From NCBI GenBank assembly GCA_030149295.1, contig JASBRV010000135.1, forward strand, positions 62,001-126,000: a stretch of DNA of 64,000 nt. Reading direction: 5' to 3'. The notes below the pieces were generated by a model, which saw only the letters and a list, made by a program, of their open reading frames with translations, was not told the DNA's origin and did no database searches. The position numbers were made by a program, and so were the translations under genes. The first letter of the stretch is position 1. Every line of letters begins with the position of its first letter. This document shows positions 1 through 7,365 of this stretch, in pieces. Source of the DNA: Bacteriovoracales bacterium (lineage in GTDB: Bacteria > Bdellovibrionota > Bacteriovoracia > Bacteriovoracales > Bacteriovoracaceae).

Positions 1-255
1 ACCATTAGTTGTGGCCATCCCATTTCGATCTTGGGAAAGAAAGGGAAGGAAATTAAAAGTGGTCAATTTTATAAAGTTAAGGTAGGTCCCTATGTTGGGT
101 TTATTTCAGAGAAGTATTTGAATCGCAAAAAACCAACTTGTTTTCAAGATAAGTATTCTCGATTTTTCGACAATCTTGAACTCAGCCTTACGGATATGTA
201 CTACTGGGGAAAACTCTATGATCAATATGTCTATGGGAGGTCAACAGTTCAATGA
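1..255 (+). CDS. C-terminal part of an SH3-like domain protein (5' end outside window)
   Basis: The reading frame is open from base 1, so the start lies upstream; 84 codons are visible before the TGA at 253-255. The stretch VKVGPYVGFISEKYL resembles the last strands of a bacterial SH3-type (SH3b) module, which binds peptidoglycan or peptides, usually in exported proteins. The remaining 50 or so residues (rich in Tyr, Asp and Leu) match nothing I recognise. The stop overlaps the next gene's start in an ATGA arrangement, so the two are translationally coupled and belong to one operon leading into the tol genes. SH3-like is an inference from a short motif. Confidence 0.55.
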   Translation, partial: TISCGHPISILGKKGKEIKSGQFYKVKVGPYVGFISEKYLNRKKPTCFQDKYSRFFDNLELSLTDMYYWGKLYDQYVYGRSTVQ

Positions 256-1148
256 AGATGTTACCTTTTATCATATTGATCTTTTGTTCTGTAGCCTATA
301 CGGCGCCAGAGGATGTTTCCCAAAAGGAATCTCAAGACTTAGAGCCTATGGTAGCGCCTATCGAATTTGATAAGATCAAAGAGGTCATAAAAAAAGATCG
401 TCTCGATGGAACGGTACAAAAGAAAAAACAAAAAATCGTCAAAAAAACGAATGAAAGACGCCAGAGAAAAATCGACCTTTATAATATTCCTGGTGAAAAG
501 GACTTTTGGAGTTTCTTTTCAGAGTACTGGCTAGTTAAAAATGTCACGATTCTTAAGTGGGACTTTAAAAAACCTGATTACGGTTTAGATATTTCCTTTA
601 AAAACTTTTTAGAGGATCTAGGTATTTTCGAGGTGAAATATAAGATTTTACTCGTCAACACACCTGACATAAGCCACTTTGCTCTACCTAGTGATGATGG
701 GGAAATTCTTTTCCTTCTTTCTGTGCCCTTCATTCGAACACTTGATTTAAGTAAATTGGAGATCTCGATTCTTCTCTTAGAAGATTACTTAAGGGTGAAG
801 GAGGGGTACTTTAAAGAATTTGTCTCCGTAAAGGGGCTAAAAGAATTTATGGGGGGGAACTTTCATAATAAAGATCTTAATACCCAAATCCTAAAGAAGG
901 TCGCTGAAAAATATGATGATATTATCTTTGATAAGGGATTTAATTTTCAGCAGCAATTCAATGTGACGAATAAAATGAATGCCATGCTTAAAAGTAATCT
1001 GAAATGGTGGAATGGTTATTTTCTTCTTTTGGGGAAGATTGATAACCTCGTTAAGACAAATATTCTTTACCAAAAGTATCTTAAAATCTATCCTAGCCCC
1101 GAGCTACAAATTGGTTGGCTAAAGCCTCAAAAGAAGAAAGTACTTTAA
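252..1148 (+). CDS. Exported protein of unknown function, possible degenerate M48-like fold
   Basis: 298 residues. Residues 1-18 form a signal peptide (hydrophobic core PFIILIFCSVAYT, then Ala-Pro), so the product is exported or periplasmic. A very basic stretch (about residues 50-75) follows. The segment FALPSDDGEILFLLS resembles the NAFALPGG-type strand that precedes the HExxH helix in M48 metallopeptidases, but the position where HExxH would fall reads LLEDYLRV, so no zinc site exists. The gene starts with a 4-bp ATGA overlap on the upstream gene and its stop abuts the next ATG directly, indicating an operon. The M48 relation is weak inference; no family is firmly recognised. Confidence 0.7.
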   Translation: MKMLPFIILIFCSVAYTAPEDVSQKESQDLEPMVAPIEFDKIKEVIKKDRLDGTVQKKKQKIVKKTNERRQRKIDLYNIPGEKDFWSFFSEYWLVKNVTILKWDFKKPDYGLDISFKNFLEDLGIFEVKYKILLVNTPDISHFALPSDDGEILFLLSVPFIRTLDLSKLEISILLLEDYLRVKEGYFKEFVSVKGLKEFMGGNFHNKDLNTQILKKVAEKYDDIIFDKGFNFQQQFNVTNKMNAMLKSNLKWWNGYFLLLGKIDNLVKTNILYQKYLKIYPSPELQIGWLKPQKKKVL

Positions 1149-1970
1149 ATGGTCAAAGCGACATTTTTCACAACAAATCTTTCCCGACATTTTTATTACT
1201 TTTTTGGCTTTCAATTTATTAATGCGATAGTCCATCTCGTTATTTTATCGATCATCTCATTTTTTCATTTTCTCTTAGATCACCGTATGGCGGATATTCA
1301 GGATTGGGTTTTCTTCCATGGTTGGGAAGTTTTGGCTTTGGGAAAAATTATTGCATTGGTTGCTATTTTTAGGTTCCTAGGAATTCTCTCTTTCGAGAGA
1401 AAACCTCTTCTTCATTTGCTTGCTTTTAATCGGGGGTTTTGGCGCAAGGAACTCTTTATATGTATATCATTTAGTCTTATTGGGATTCTTTTTTTGGGTT
1501 CTCCCATCCAGGATGAGACCTATGAATTTAATCTTTATAGATTCATTGTTAATCTCATCGGCGTTTCCTCATTTTATTTGGGTGAAGGACTTCTCGTTTT
1601 AGCTCTGAACAAATGGCTTCCCCTAAAAAGAGGACAATTTTCCATTGAGGTTGTTTGCTTTAGTCTTATCTCTTTTCTTATTCATAAAAACCTCTTTGTT
1701 TACGGACAGGGGTGGAATGGGGTAATTATTTTTCATTTAATCATGGTCTTTTCTCTTTTAAAGATGAGAGGAGATTTTTCTTGGCTTCACAGTTTTCTTT
1801 GGACTCTCTTATTTCTCGTACCACTTGCTATCGGTTTTGGAATGGACCCGATATGGACTGACCAATTTAGTCCTTTTGAGTTTCTCAATGAAATGACAGG
1901 AATTGAGGTGGGAGTTTTCACTTTGTTGACACTTTTTTACGTCAGACGTCGTAAGCTAGGTGGTATTTAA
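1149..1970 (+). CDS. Multispanning membrane protein of unknown function
   Basis: 273 residues, strongly hydrophobic throughout with roughly seven predicted membrane segments separated by short charged loops. No family-specific motif is visible. The ATG follows the preceding TAA with no gap, so it is translated with the upstream exported protein. A promoter-bearing gap of 112 bases separates it from tolQ, so the tol genes may be transcribed independently. Its position suggests an inner-membrane envelope role, but no function can be assigned. Confidence 0.7.
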   Translation: MVKATFFTTNLSRHFYYFFGFQFINAIVHLVILSIISFFHFLLDHRMADIQDWVFFHGWEVLALGKIIALVAIFRFLGILSFERKPLLHLLAFNRGFWRKELFICISFSLIGILFLGSPIQDETYEFNLYRFIVNLIGVSSFYLGEGLLVLALNKWLPLKRGQFSIEVVCFSLISFLIHKNLFVYGQGWNGVIIFHLIMVFSLLKMRGDFSWLHSFLWTLLFLVPLAIGFGMDPIWTDQFSPFEFLNEMTGIEVGVFTLLTLFYVRRRKLGGI

Positions 1971-2014
1971 ACCAACTTTATTCCTCGGGAAAAAGGTTTA
2001 GCCATGTTCTTTCC

Positions 2015-2043
2015 TCGAAAGGTAGGCATGTTGTTGTTATAAT
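2015..2043 (+). promoter_or_regulatory. Candidate extended -10 promoter for the tol genes
   Basis: A perfect TATAAT at 2038-2043 is preceded by TGT (TGTTATAAT, an extended -10). The -35 position at 2015-2020 (TCGAAA) is poor, as is usual when an extended -10 is present. It lies 40 bases upstream of the tolQ ATG. Confidence 0.5.
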
Positions 2044-2082
2044 GGAAGGGTTCTATAAATCTTAAATGGAGTTAGAGATTTT

Positions 2083-2763
2083 ATGAGTGGTGAAATGGAT
2101 ATCGTTAAAATCTTGCTTGACTCGGGCTATGTCGTAAAAGGAGTTTTGATACTCCTCATCTTAGCCTCAGTTTTTTCTTGGGCAATTGTTTTCATGAAGA
2201 AGAAATTATTAGACCAAACTGAAAATCTCAATCAGGAATTTCTCAATATGTTCAGAAGTGCAGGAAGTCTGAAGGCAGCAGCAGATGAAGCCAAGCACAT
2301 GCCTTTCTCTCCTTTCAAAGCAGTCTTTGATGAGGCCTATAATGAATTTCTTCATTTTAGAAATAGTGTAGGGGATGACCAGTTAAAGCACCACTTTGAA
2401 ACCTTCGGTTTTTCTTCCATTGAAAGGGCGATGAAGAAAGGTGCTAATCGCGCTAATCAAAAACTTGAAGAAAAACTCTCTACCCTTGCTTCTATAGCCT
2501 CTGTGTCACCTTTTGTTGGTCTCTTTGGAACTGTCTGGGGGATCATTAACAGTTTTACTGGTCTTGCTGGTGGAGGGGCTACTCTTGATGCCGTTGCTCC
2601 TGGTATTGCAGAAGCGCTTGTTGCAACAGCAGTAGGCTTGGCGGCTGCCATTCCAGCTGTTTGGTATTTTAATGCTTTTAATAGTCGGGTTGGTAGTGTC
2701 AACACTGAGCTTGAATCATTTGAATTAGAACTTCTTAATAATATTGAAAGAGTGGTCATATAA
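2083..2763 (+). CDS. tolQ: TolQ, proton-channel subunit of the Tol system
   Basis: 226 residues, the usual TolQ length. An N-terminal membrane helix (about residues 17-37) is followed by a cytoplasmic domain, then the conserved MotA/TolQ/ExbB channel block with SPFVGLFGTVWGI and a Gly/Ala-rich pair of helices ending near AAAIPAVWYFN. TolQ with TolR forms the inner-membrane motor that uses proton-motive force to drive TolA and outer-membrane constriction at division. tolR follows after 12 bases. ExbB is the alternative reading, but the downstream tolB settles it as Tol. Confidence 0.93.
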   Translation: MSGEMDIVKILLDSGYVVKGVLILLILASVFSWAIVFMKKKLLDQTENLNQEFLNMFRSAGSLKAAADEAKHMPFSPFKAVFDEAYNEFLHFRNSVGDDQLKHHFETFGFSSIERAMKKGANRANQKLEEKLSTLASIASVSPFVGLFGTVWGIINSFTGLAGGGATLDAVAPGIAEALVATAVGLAAAIPAVWYFNAFNSRVGSVNTELESFELELLNNIERVVI

Positions 2764-2775
2764 GGAAAGTATATT

Positions 2776-3195
2776 ATGGGCGCTAAAGTAGGAAAGGGAA
2801 AAGGTAATACAATTTCTGATATCAACGTGACTCCACTAGTGGATGTCATGCTTGTCCTTCTTGTCATTTTCATGATTACTGCCCCACTGATGTTAAATGG
2901 AATTAAGTTGGAGCTTCCTAAAACTAAAGAAGTGAACCCAATGAATTTAACCACCAAGCAAGTGGTTCTTTCCTTGACCCTTTCAGGTGAGCTATTTATT
3001 GGAAAAGATAAAGTATTGAAAGATGAAGTGATAAGCCTTGTTCAAGAAAGATTTAAAGAAGCCAAGTCTGAGGTTCTTTATCTTAGGGCAGACTACGGTA
3101 TCAAATATGGAGCCGTCGCAAAACTTATGTCCTTTTTAAAATCTTCAGGCATTACCAATATTGCATTAGTAACAGAGATAGAAAAAGGTAAGTAA
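2776..3195 (+). CDS. tolR: TolR, ExbD/TolR-family subunit
   Basis: 139 residues. A short cytoplasmic N-terminus (SDINVTPLVDVML) leads into the single membrane helix at about residues 21-41. Asp23 in LVDVMLVLLV is the proton-carrying acid of the ExbD/TolR family. The rest is the small periplasmic domain. It follows tolQ closely and precedes a TonB/TolA-type gene with essentially no gap, in the standard order Q-R-A-B. Confidence 0.93.
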   Translation: MGAKVGKGKGNTISDINVTPLVDVMLVLLVIFMITAPLMLNGIKLELPKTKEVNPMNLTTKQVVLSLTLSGELFIGKDKVLKDEVISLVQERFKEAKSEVLYLRADYGIKYGAVAKLMSFLKSSGITNIALVTEIEKGK

Positions 3196-3196
3196 T

Positions 3197-3994
3197 TTGC
3201 AGCGAATGTATGGAGTGAAACCATTCTCATTTTATACGGGAAAGTCTTTTACCATTCATATTCTATTTGTTGTTTTTTGTTTGGTGTTTTCCGCTTGGCA
3301 GTGGAATCGTCATGAAGAGCAAAGAAAAGCCAATATTAAGCTCATTCAATCTTCGGTGAGAGTTGATGTTGTCGCCATGCCTAGAAAAACCTTTCAGGAG
3401 CTTAAGGCCTTACAAACAAATGCTGTGGAAGCCGGTGGTGTAAAGGCAGAACCCGTTGTGGAAAAAGTAGCTCCAGAAACTCCGGATACTGGAAATGAGT
3501 TCATCAAGAAAAAGGAAAAGACCTCCTTTGCTGATCTTATGAAAAAATACAGTAAGGATAAAGTTGAGGACGCTAAACCCAAAAAACGCGTAAAAGCGAA
3601 AGAGCAAAAATTTGATGGGAAAAGTCTCGCGAAGCTTCAGGGATTAATAAAAAGAGGTAATAAAGTTCAGGCAGGCCAGGCACTCGTCGGTAATGGTAGT
3701 GCTGGGGATTTAACTGCCTTGCAAGGCTATGCATCGAATCTTCCCAATAAGGTGAAGCCTTTTTGGAAGTTGCCTAGTTATTTAGCAGATCAAAATTATA
3801 AGTGTCGCATACAAGTCTTCATCAATGGACAAGGAAGACTTTTGCAGGCGCGAGTTTTTGAAAGAAGTGAGAGTCCAGAGTATGATCAACGAGCCCTTGA
3901 AGCCGTAAAAAAAGCAGCTCCCTTTCCTAGTCCGCCTGAGTCAATTGTTTCTATGACGAATAGGGGAGATATTTTATTAGGATTCCCTCTTTAG
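3197..3994 (+). CDS. tolA: TolA-like energy transducer (TonB C-terminal fold)
   Basis: 265 residues. There is a membrane anchor at about residues 18-36, a charged Lys/Glu/Ala-rich periplasmic stretch (about 70-170), and a C-terminal TonB/TolA-type domain with YKCRIQVFINGQGRLLQARV and the FPSPPE strand. It should span the periplasm and link TolQR to TolB/Pal. The start is TTG at 3197, one base after the tolR stop; an in-frame ATG at 3206 is the alternative and cannot be excluded. The linker is short compared with the long helical domain of enterobacterial TolA. The call rests on position and the C-terminal fold. Confidence 0.85.
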   Translation: MQRMYGVKPFSFYTGKSFTIHILFVVFCLVFSAWQWNRHEEQRKANIKLIQSSVRVDVVAMPRKTFQELKALQTNAVEAGGVKAEPVVEKVAPETPDTGNEFIKKKEKTSFADLMKKYSKDKVEDAKPKKRVKAKEQKFDGKSLAKLQGLIKRGNKVQAGQALVGNGSAGDLTALQGYASNLPNKVKPFWKLPSYLADQNYKCRIQVFINGQGRLLQARVFERSESPEYDQRALEAVKKAAPFPSPPESIVSMTNRGDILLGFPL

Positions 3995-4002
3995 GAGAAA
4001 TT

Positions 4003-5346
4003 ATGAAAAGCCTTTTATTTTTATTTCTTAGTATGATTATTTTTCCCTCATTTGCAGAAGAGGGTCTTACCGTAGTCGCTGTAGGTGAAGCAGAAGTTGA
4101 AACTGAGAAAATGGTTTTCGTGGCCACGGAGCTTCCGAATAACTCAACTCCCGCTGAGAAAAAGCAAATCAACGAATTCCAAAAACTTTTGCAAAACGAC
4201 TTTTCTTTTTATCGACAACTCTTCGATGTCGTTAATTCTTCTGGCTATGAAACAATGGTGGCCAATAGCGATTATTCAAAATTAAAGCTTAAAGGCGTTG
4301 CCTATTTTCTCTCCTCGGAGTATTCGAAAAGCATGAATGGTCAATTGAGTGTTGATCTTAAGCTTCATAGCGTGCGAGAGGAGAAAGTCTTAGAGAAGGT
4401 AAACGTACTTTTTAGTAGCGGAAATTTGCGAGAAAAAGGGCACGAAGCAACAGATCTACTTTATCAAAGGGTCACAGGGAAGGGCTCAATTTTTCGATCT
4501 AAAATTGTCTTTGTGAGTGACCGCGATTCACGTAAAGGAATAGATATTAAAGAGCTATATATCATGGACTTTGATGGTTTTAATAAGAAAAGGCTCACTC
4601 GTCATGAGGGGACTGTTATATCACCGGCTTTTTCTTTTGATGGTAAAAAGGTTCTTTATAGTTTGATTAAAAATAGTCGCTCTAAATACAGAAATGTAAA
4701 CCTCTACCTCATGGATATCGAAACAGGAAAAACGAGAATTCTTTCTAAGAAAAAAGGAATTAACTCTGGTGCTGTCTTTATGCCGGATGGAGATCATATT
4801 GCTCTCACGATGTCCCATGAAGGCAATGCAGAGATTTATGCTCTCAACGTAAATACGGGAAAAACGCGAAGGATCACAAAGCACTTCGCACCGGATGTCG
4901 ACCCGTCAATCAATGTCTCGGGCACCAAAATGGCCTTTCTTTCAGGACGCTCAGGTACCGGAAGGCCCATGATTTACATAGCTGATCCAAGAGACCTTGA
5001 AAAAAGTGTCAAAAGAATTAGCTATGTCGGAAAGTATAACGCTACCCCTCGCTTCTCTCCGGATGGTTCTCAGATCGCCTTCTCAAGCTGGTTAGATAAC
5101 CGTTTTGATATTTTCAGGGTTGATGATAATGGGGATAATCTTTATCGGCTCACAAAGGATTTTGGCTCAAATGAGGACCCAACCTATTCAAATGATGGAC
5201 AGTTTATCGCTTTTTCAAGCCAAAGGGTCCTCTCAAGGACCAAAGCTGTTCAAAATATATACATAATGAATGCTGATGGGGAGATTTTAGGCCGCCTCAC
5301 AGAAAACTATGGAAATTGTTCAACTCCTAGATGGTCTAAGTACTAA
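4003..5346 (+). CDS. tolB: TolB, periplasmic beta-propeller of the Tol-Pal system
   Basis: 447 residues, the family length. A signal peptide (1-18) precedes an N-terminal alpha/beta domain (about 20-155), then a six-bladed WD40/PD40-type propeller with repeated F-S-x-DG motifs (SFDGKKVLYS, SPDGSQIAFSSW, SNDGQFIAFSSQ). TolB cycles between Pal and TolA in the periplasm. It starts 8 bases after tolA. No pal or cpoB follows; the next gene is a regulator, so Pal must be encoded elsewhere if present. Confidence 0.95.
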   Translation: MKSLLFLFLSMIIFPSFAEEGLTVVAVGEAEVETEKMVFVATELPNNSTPAEKKQINEFQKLLQNDFSFYRQLFDVVNSSGYETMVANSDYSKLKLKGVAYFLSSEYSKSMNGQLSVDLKLHSVREEKVLEKVNVLFSSGNLREKGHEATDLLYQRVTGKGSIFRSKIVFVSDRDSRKGIDIKELYIMDFDGFNKKRLTRHEGTVISPAFSFDGKKVLYSLIKNSRSKYRNVNLYLMDIETGKTRILSKKKGINSGAVFMPDGDHIALTMSHEGNAEIYALNVNTGKTRRITKHFAPDVDPSINVSGTKMAFLSGRSGTGRPMIYIADPRDLEKSVKRISYVGKYNATPRFSPDGSQIAFSSWLDNRFDIFRVDDNGDNLYRLTKDFGSNEDPTYSNDGQFIAFSSQRVLSRTKAVQNIYIMNADGEILGRLTENYGNCSTPRWSKY

Positions 5347-5394
5347 AAATTACATAATAGTGTGCATTTTTTTCAACAACCGAGCATTTTAGTC

Positions 5395-5424
5395 TTGTAA
5401 AATGTTCAGACGCACTGTATCATT
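5395..5424 (+). promoter_or_regulatory. Candidate sigma-70-type promoter for the GAF/AAA+ regulator
   Basis: -35 TTGTAA (5395-5400) and -10 TATCAT (5419-5424) are separated by 18 bases. Two copies of the 13-mer AAAATTACATAAT flank it at 5346-5358 and 5452-5464, possibly as operators. Confidence 0.45.
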
Positions 5425-5487
5425 TTCCTAGCTACGCATGGCGTTACTATCAAAATTACATAATTCAAACTGTCTAGGAGATGAACA

Positions 5488-7038
5488 ATGATGGATTCGG
5501 TGGCTAAAGATTTAACAAAAATTCAGGAAATTTCGGCTAATTTACTGTCTTCACTAGATGAATCTGTATTTTTTCCAACTATTGGGAAGCTTTTTCACGA
5601 TCATATGGGTGTGGACCAAACTTTGGTTTTTATGGCCCAAGAAAATGGTTCAATGAAGCTTATTTCGAAAAATGGGCGTCTTCTAAAGAAAGGCAAAACC
5701 CTAGAAAAGGGAATGGGTCCATGTGGTCACGTTATCAGAACCAAGAAGCCTTACTTTTCGAATAATACTGAGAGAGATCCACTTTTTGCTGATGCCAGTG
5801 AAGAAGGCATTCGTGCTGAACTTGCCATTCCAGTTTCGCATGAAGGGATTGTCATTGCGACGATTCACTTTCAATGTATTGACTCTGAAAAAGAATTTAC
5901 AAGAGATGATATCACAGCAGTTCTTGAGATCCTTAATGAATTACGTCAGCCACTCGCCAACATGAAAATGTTCCTTGCGGCTAAACACCTAAATGAATCT
6001 CTATTAAGACAAATAGAGGTCAAAGAAAAAGAGATTGCCAAACGTGATTCAGGTGTTTCAATTGGTGATAGCTTTAGAATTGAAGAAAAAGAAATTGTAG
6101 GAAAATCAGATGCTATGAAGACACTCATTCACCTCGGTGACAAAGTGGCTCAAGCTGACGTTAATGCCCTTCTTATAGGAGAGAGAGGAGTTGGAAAAGA
6201 GATGATTGGCCGTCGTATTCACTGTCGTTCAGTGAGAGGTGATAAGGCCTTTATCAGTATCGACTGTTCTGCTCTAGATGAACTTGCCTTAGAAAGAGAG
6301 ATCTTTGGTGAAGAAGGTGGAACTTTCAATGAAATTAAAGTCAAGAATGGTCTTCTTGAACTTGCGAATGGTGGAACACTATTTCTTAATAATGTAGATA
6401 GACTGACTCTTCATCTACAATCAAAAATTTATAACTTTCTTAATGAAAAAATGGCCTTTAGAGTTGGCGGCCACATGCCTTATCGCTCAAATGTCCGTTT
6501 GATTGTTGCAGCGACAATGGATCTTAATGAGCTCGTCGCCGAGGGAAGATTTAGAGAGGATCTCCTTTTTGCGGTCAATACGATGATTTTGAGAGTGCCT
6601 TCGCTTAAAGAAAGACAAGATGATATTGAAACTCTTGCAACTCACTTTCTTAACCTTCACAAGAAAGCCGAGGAGCAAAAGTCTTTGTCTCCTGGTGTAA
6701 TTAAGGCGCTTAGAGACTATAATTGGCCAGGCAATGTGCGTGAGTTACAAAACGTAGTTGAAAGAGCTTACATTCTTTCGGACGGCATGATTGTCGAGCG
6801 CGACCACTTAGCGGACTCTGTCACTGAGTGTCAATTAGAAGAGGAAAAGGTAGAAGAGGATATCATTCACTTCTCTGAAATGACTCTCGATGAGCTTGAA
6901 AAGAGACATATCTGTATGACTTTAGAGCACTTAGGTGGCAATAAGACGAAGACGGCTAAGATGCTAGGGATTACGGTTAAGACGCTTTACAACAAGCTTC
7001 ATTCTTATGGAATGATTGGAAACCAACAGGAAGCCTAA
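5488..7038 (+). CDS. GAF-AAA+-Fis regulator of the sigma-54 activator family, ATPase motifs degraded
   Basis: 516 residues. Order of domains: GAF sensor (about 15-165), short coiled linker (165-195), AAA+ domain (about 200-395), Fis-type helix-turn-helix (about 465-508, GGNKTKTAKMLGITVKTLYNK). The family opens sigma-54 promoters by ATP hydrolysis. Here Walker A is kept (GERGVGKE, 231-238), as are the arginine-rich REDLLF segment and WPGNVREL. However, the GAFTGA loop reads GGTFNEI (277-283), and Walker B ends in Asn-Asn (LFLNNV, residues 301-302) where Asp-Glu is expected. It should still dimerise and bind DNA but probably cannot remodel sigma-54 holoenzyme. It may act as a repressor or sigma-70 regulator. 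A good RBS (AGGAG) precedes the ATG. Confidence 0.9.
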   Translation: MMDSVAKDLTKIQEISANLLSSLDESVFFPTIGKLFHDHMGVDQTLVFMAQENGSMKLISKNGRLLKKGKTLEKGMGPCGHVIRTKKPYFSNNTERDPLFADASEEGIRAELAIPVSHEGIVIATIHFQCIDSEKEFTRDDITAVLEILNELRQPLANMKMFLAAKHLNESLLRQIEVKEKEIAKRDSGVSIGDSFRIEEKEIVGKSDAMKTLIHLGDKVAQADVNALLIGERGVGKEMIGRRIHCRSVRGDKAFISIDCSALDELALEREIFGEEGGTFNEIKVKNGLLELANGGTLFLNNVDRLTLHLQSKIYNFLNEKMAFRVGGHMPYRSNVRLIVAATMDLNELVAEGRFREDLLFAVNTMILRVPSLKERQDDIETLATHFLNLHKKAEEQKSLSPGVIKALRDYNWPGNVRELQNVVERAYILSDGMIVERDHLADSVTECQLEEEKVEEDIIHFSEMTLDELEKRHICMTLEHLGGNKTKTAKMLGITVKTLYNKLHSYGMIGNQQEA

Positions 7039-7090
7039 GCTTGTGCATTTAAAACCGAATCGCTAAAATCAACTTTCAATTGGAGGAACT

Positions 7091-7303
7091 ATGGCCGCAA
7101 CACAAGAAGAAAACCAAGCGTCAGGAGAAGGCGTAAAAAGCTTAAAGACATTTCGTAAGTCAAAAGAGCTTGAAGACTTCTACCGCTTCATCAATGAGAA
7201 CCACCTCAGAAGAGAAGCCCACCATGCACTTGAGTTTATTACGAACCGTCTGAGTAAACCTAAAAAGAAAACTCGCGGACGTAAACCTAAAACGTTACAA
7301 TAA
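7091..7303 (+). CDS. Small basic protein with AT-hook-like C-terminus
   Basis: 70 residues with a clear GGAGGA ribosome site just upstream and a strong terminator just downstream, so it is a real short gene. The middle (residues 20-54) is predicted helical. The tail is highly basic and contains TRGRKPK, which resembles the RGRP core of an AT-hook minor-groove binder. It follows the degenerate sigma-54-type regulator by 52 bases. A nucleic-acid-binding role is inference from charge; no family is recognised. Confidence 0.75.
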   Translation: MAATQEENQASGEGVKSLKTFRKSKELEDFYRFINENHLRREAHHALEFITNRLSKPKKKTRGRKPKTLQ

Positions 7304-7315
7304 GATATTAAAGCG

Positions 7316-7346
7316 AAAGGCTCCTTAGAGGAGCCTTTCTTTTTTG
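7316..7346 (+). terminator. Strong intrinsic terminator
   Basis: A perfect 9-bp stem AAAGGCTCC (7316-7324) / GGAGCCTTT (7330-7338) with a 5-base loop is followed by a T-rich run to 7345. It closes the transcript of the small basic protein and precedes the HD gene. Confidence 0.92.
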
Positions 7347-7365
7347 GGCCCTTCAAGGATGAATA

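Noticed and set aside
2457-2957. 166-codon minus-strand frame across the tolQ/tolR junction
   Set aside because: Lies wholly antisense to two certain genes; Ser/Thr-rich product typical of a shadow frame; no ribosome site.
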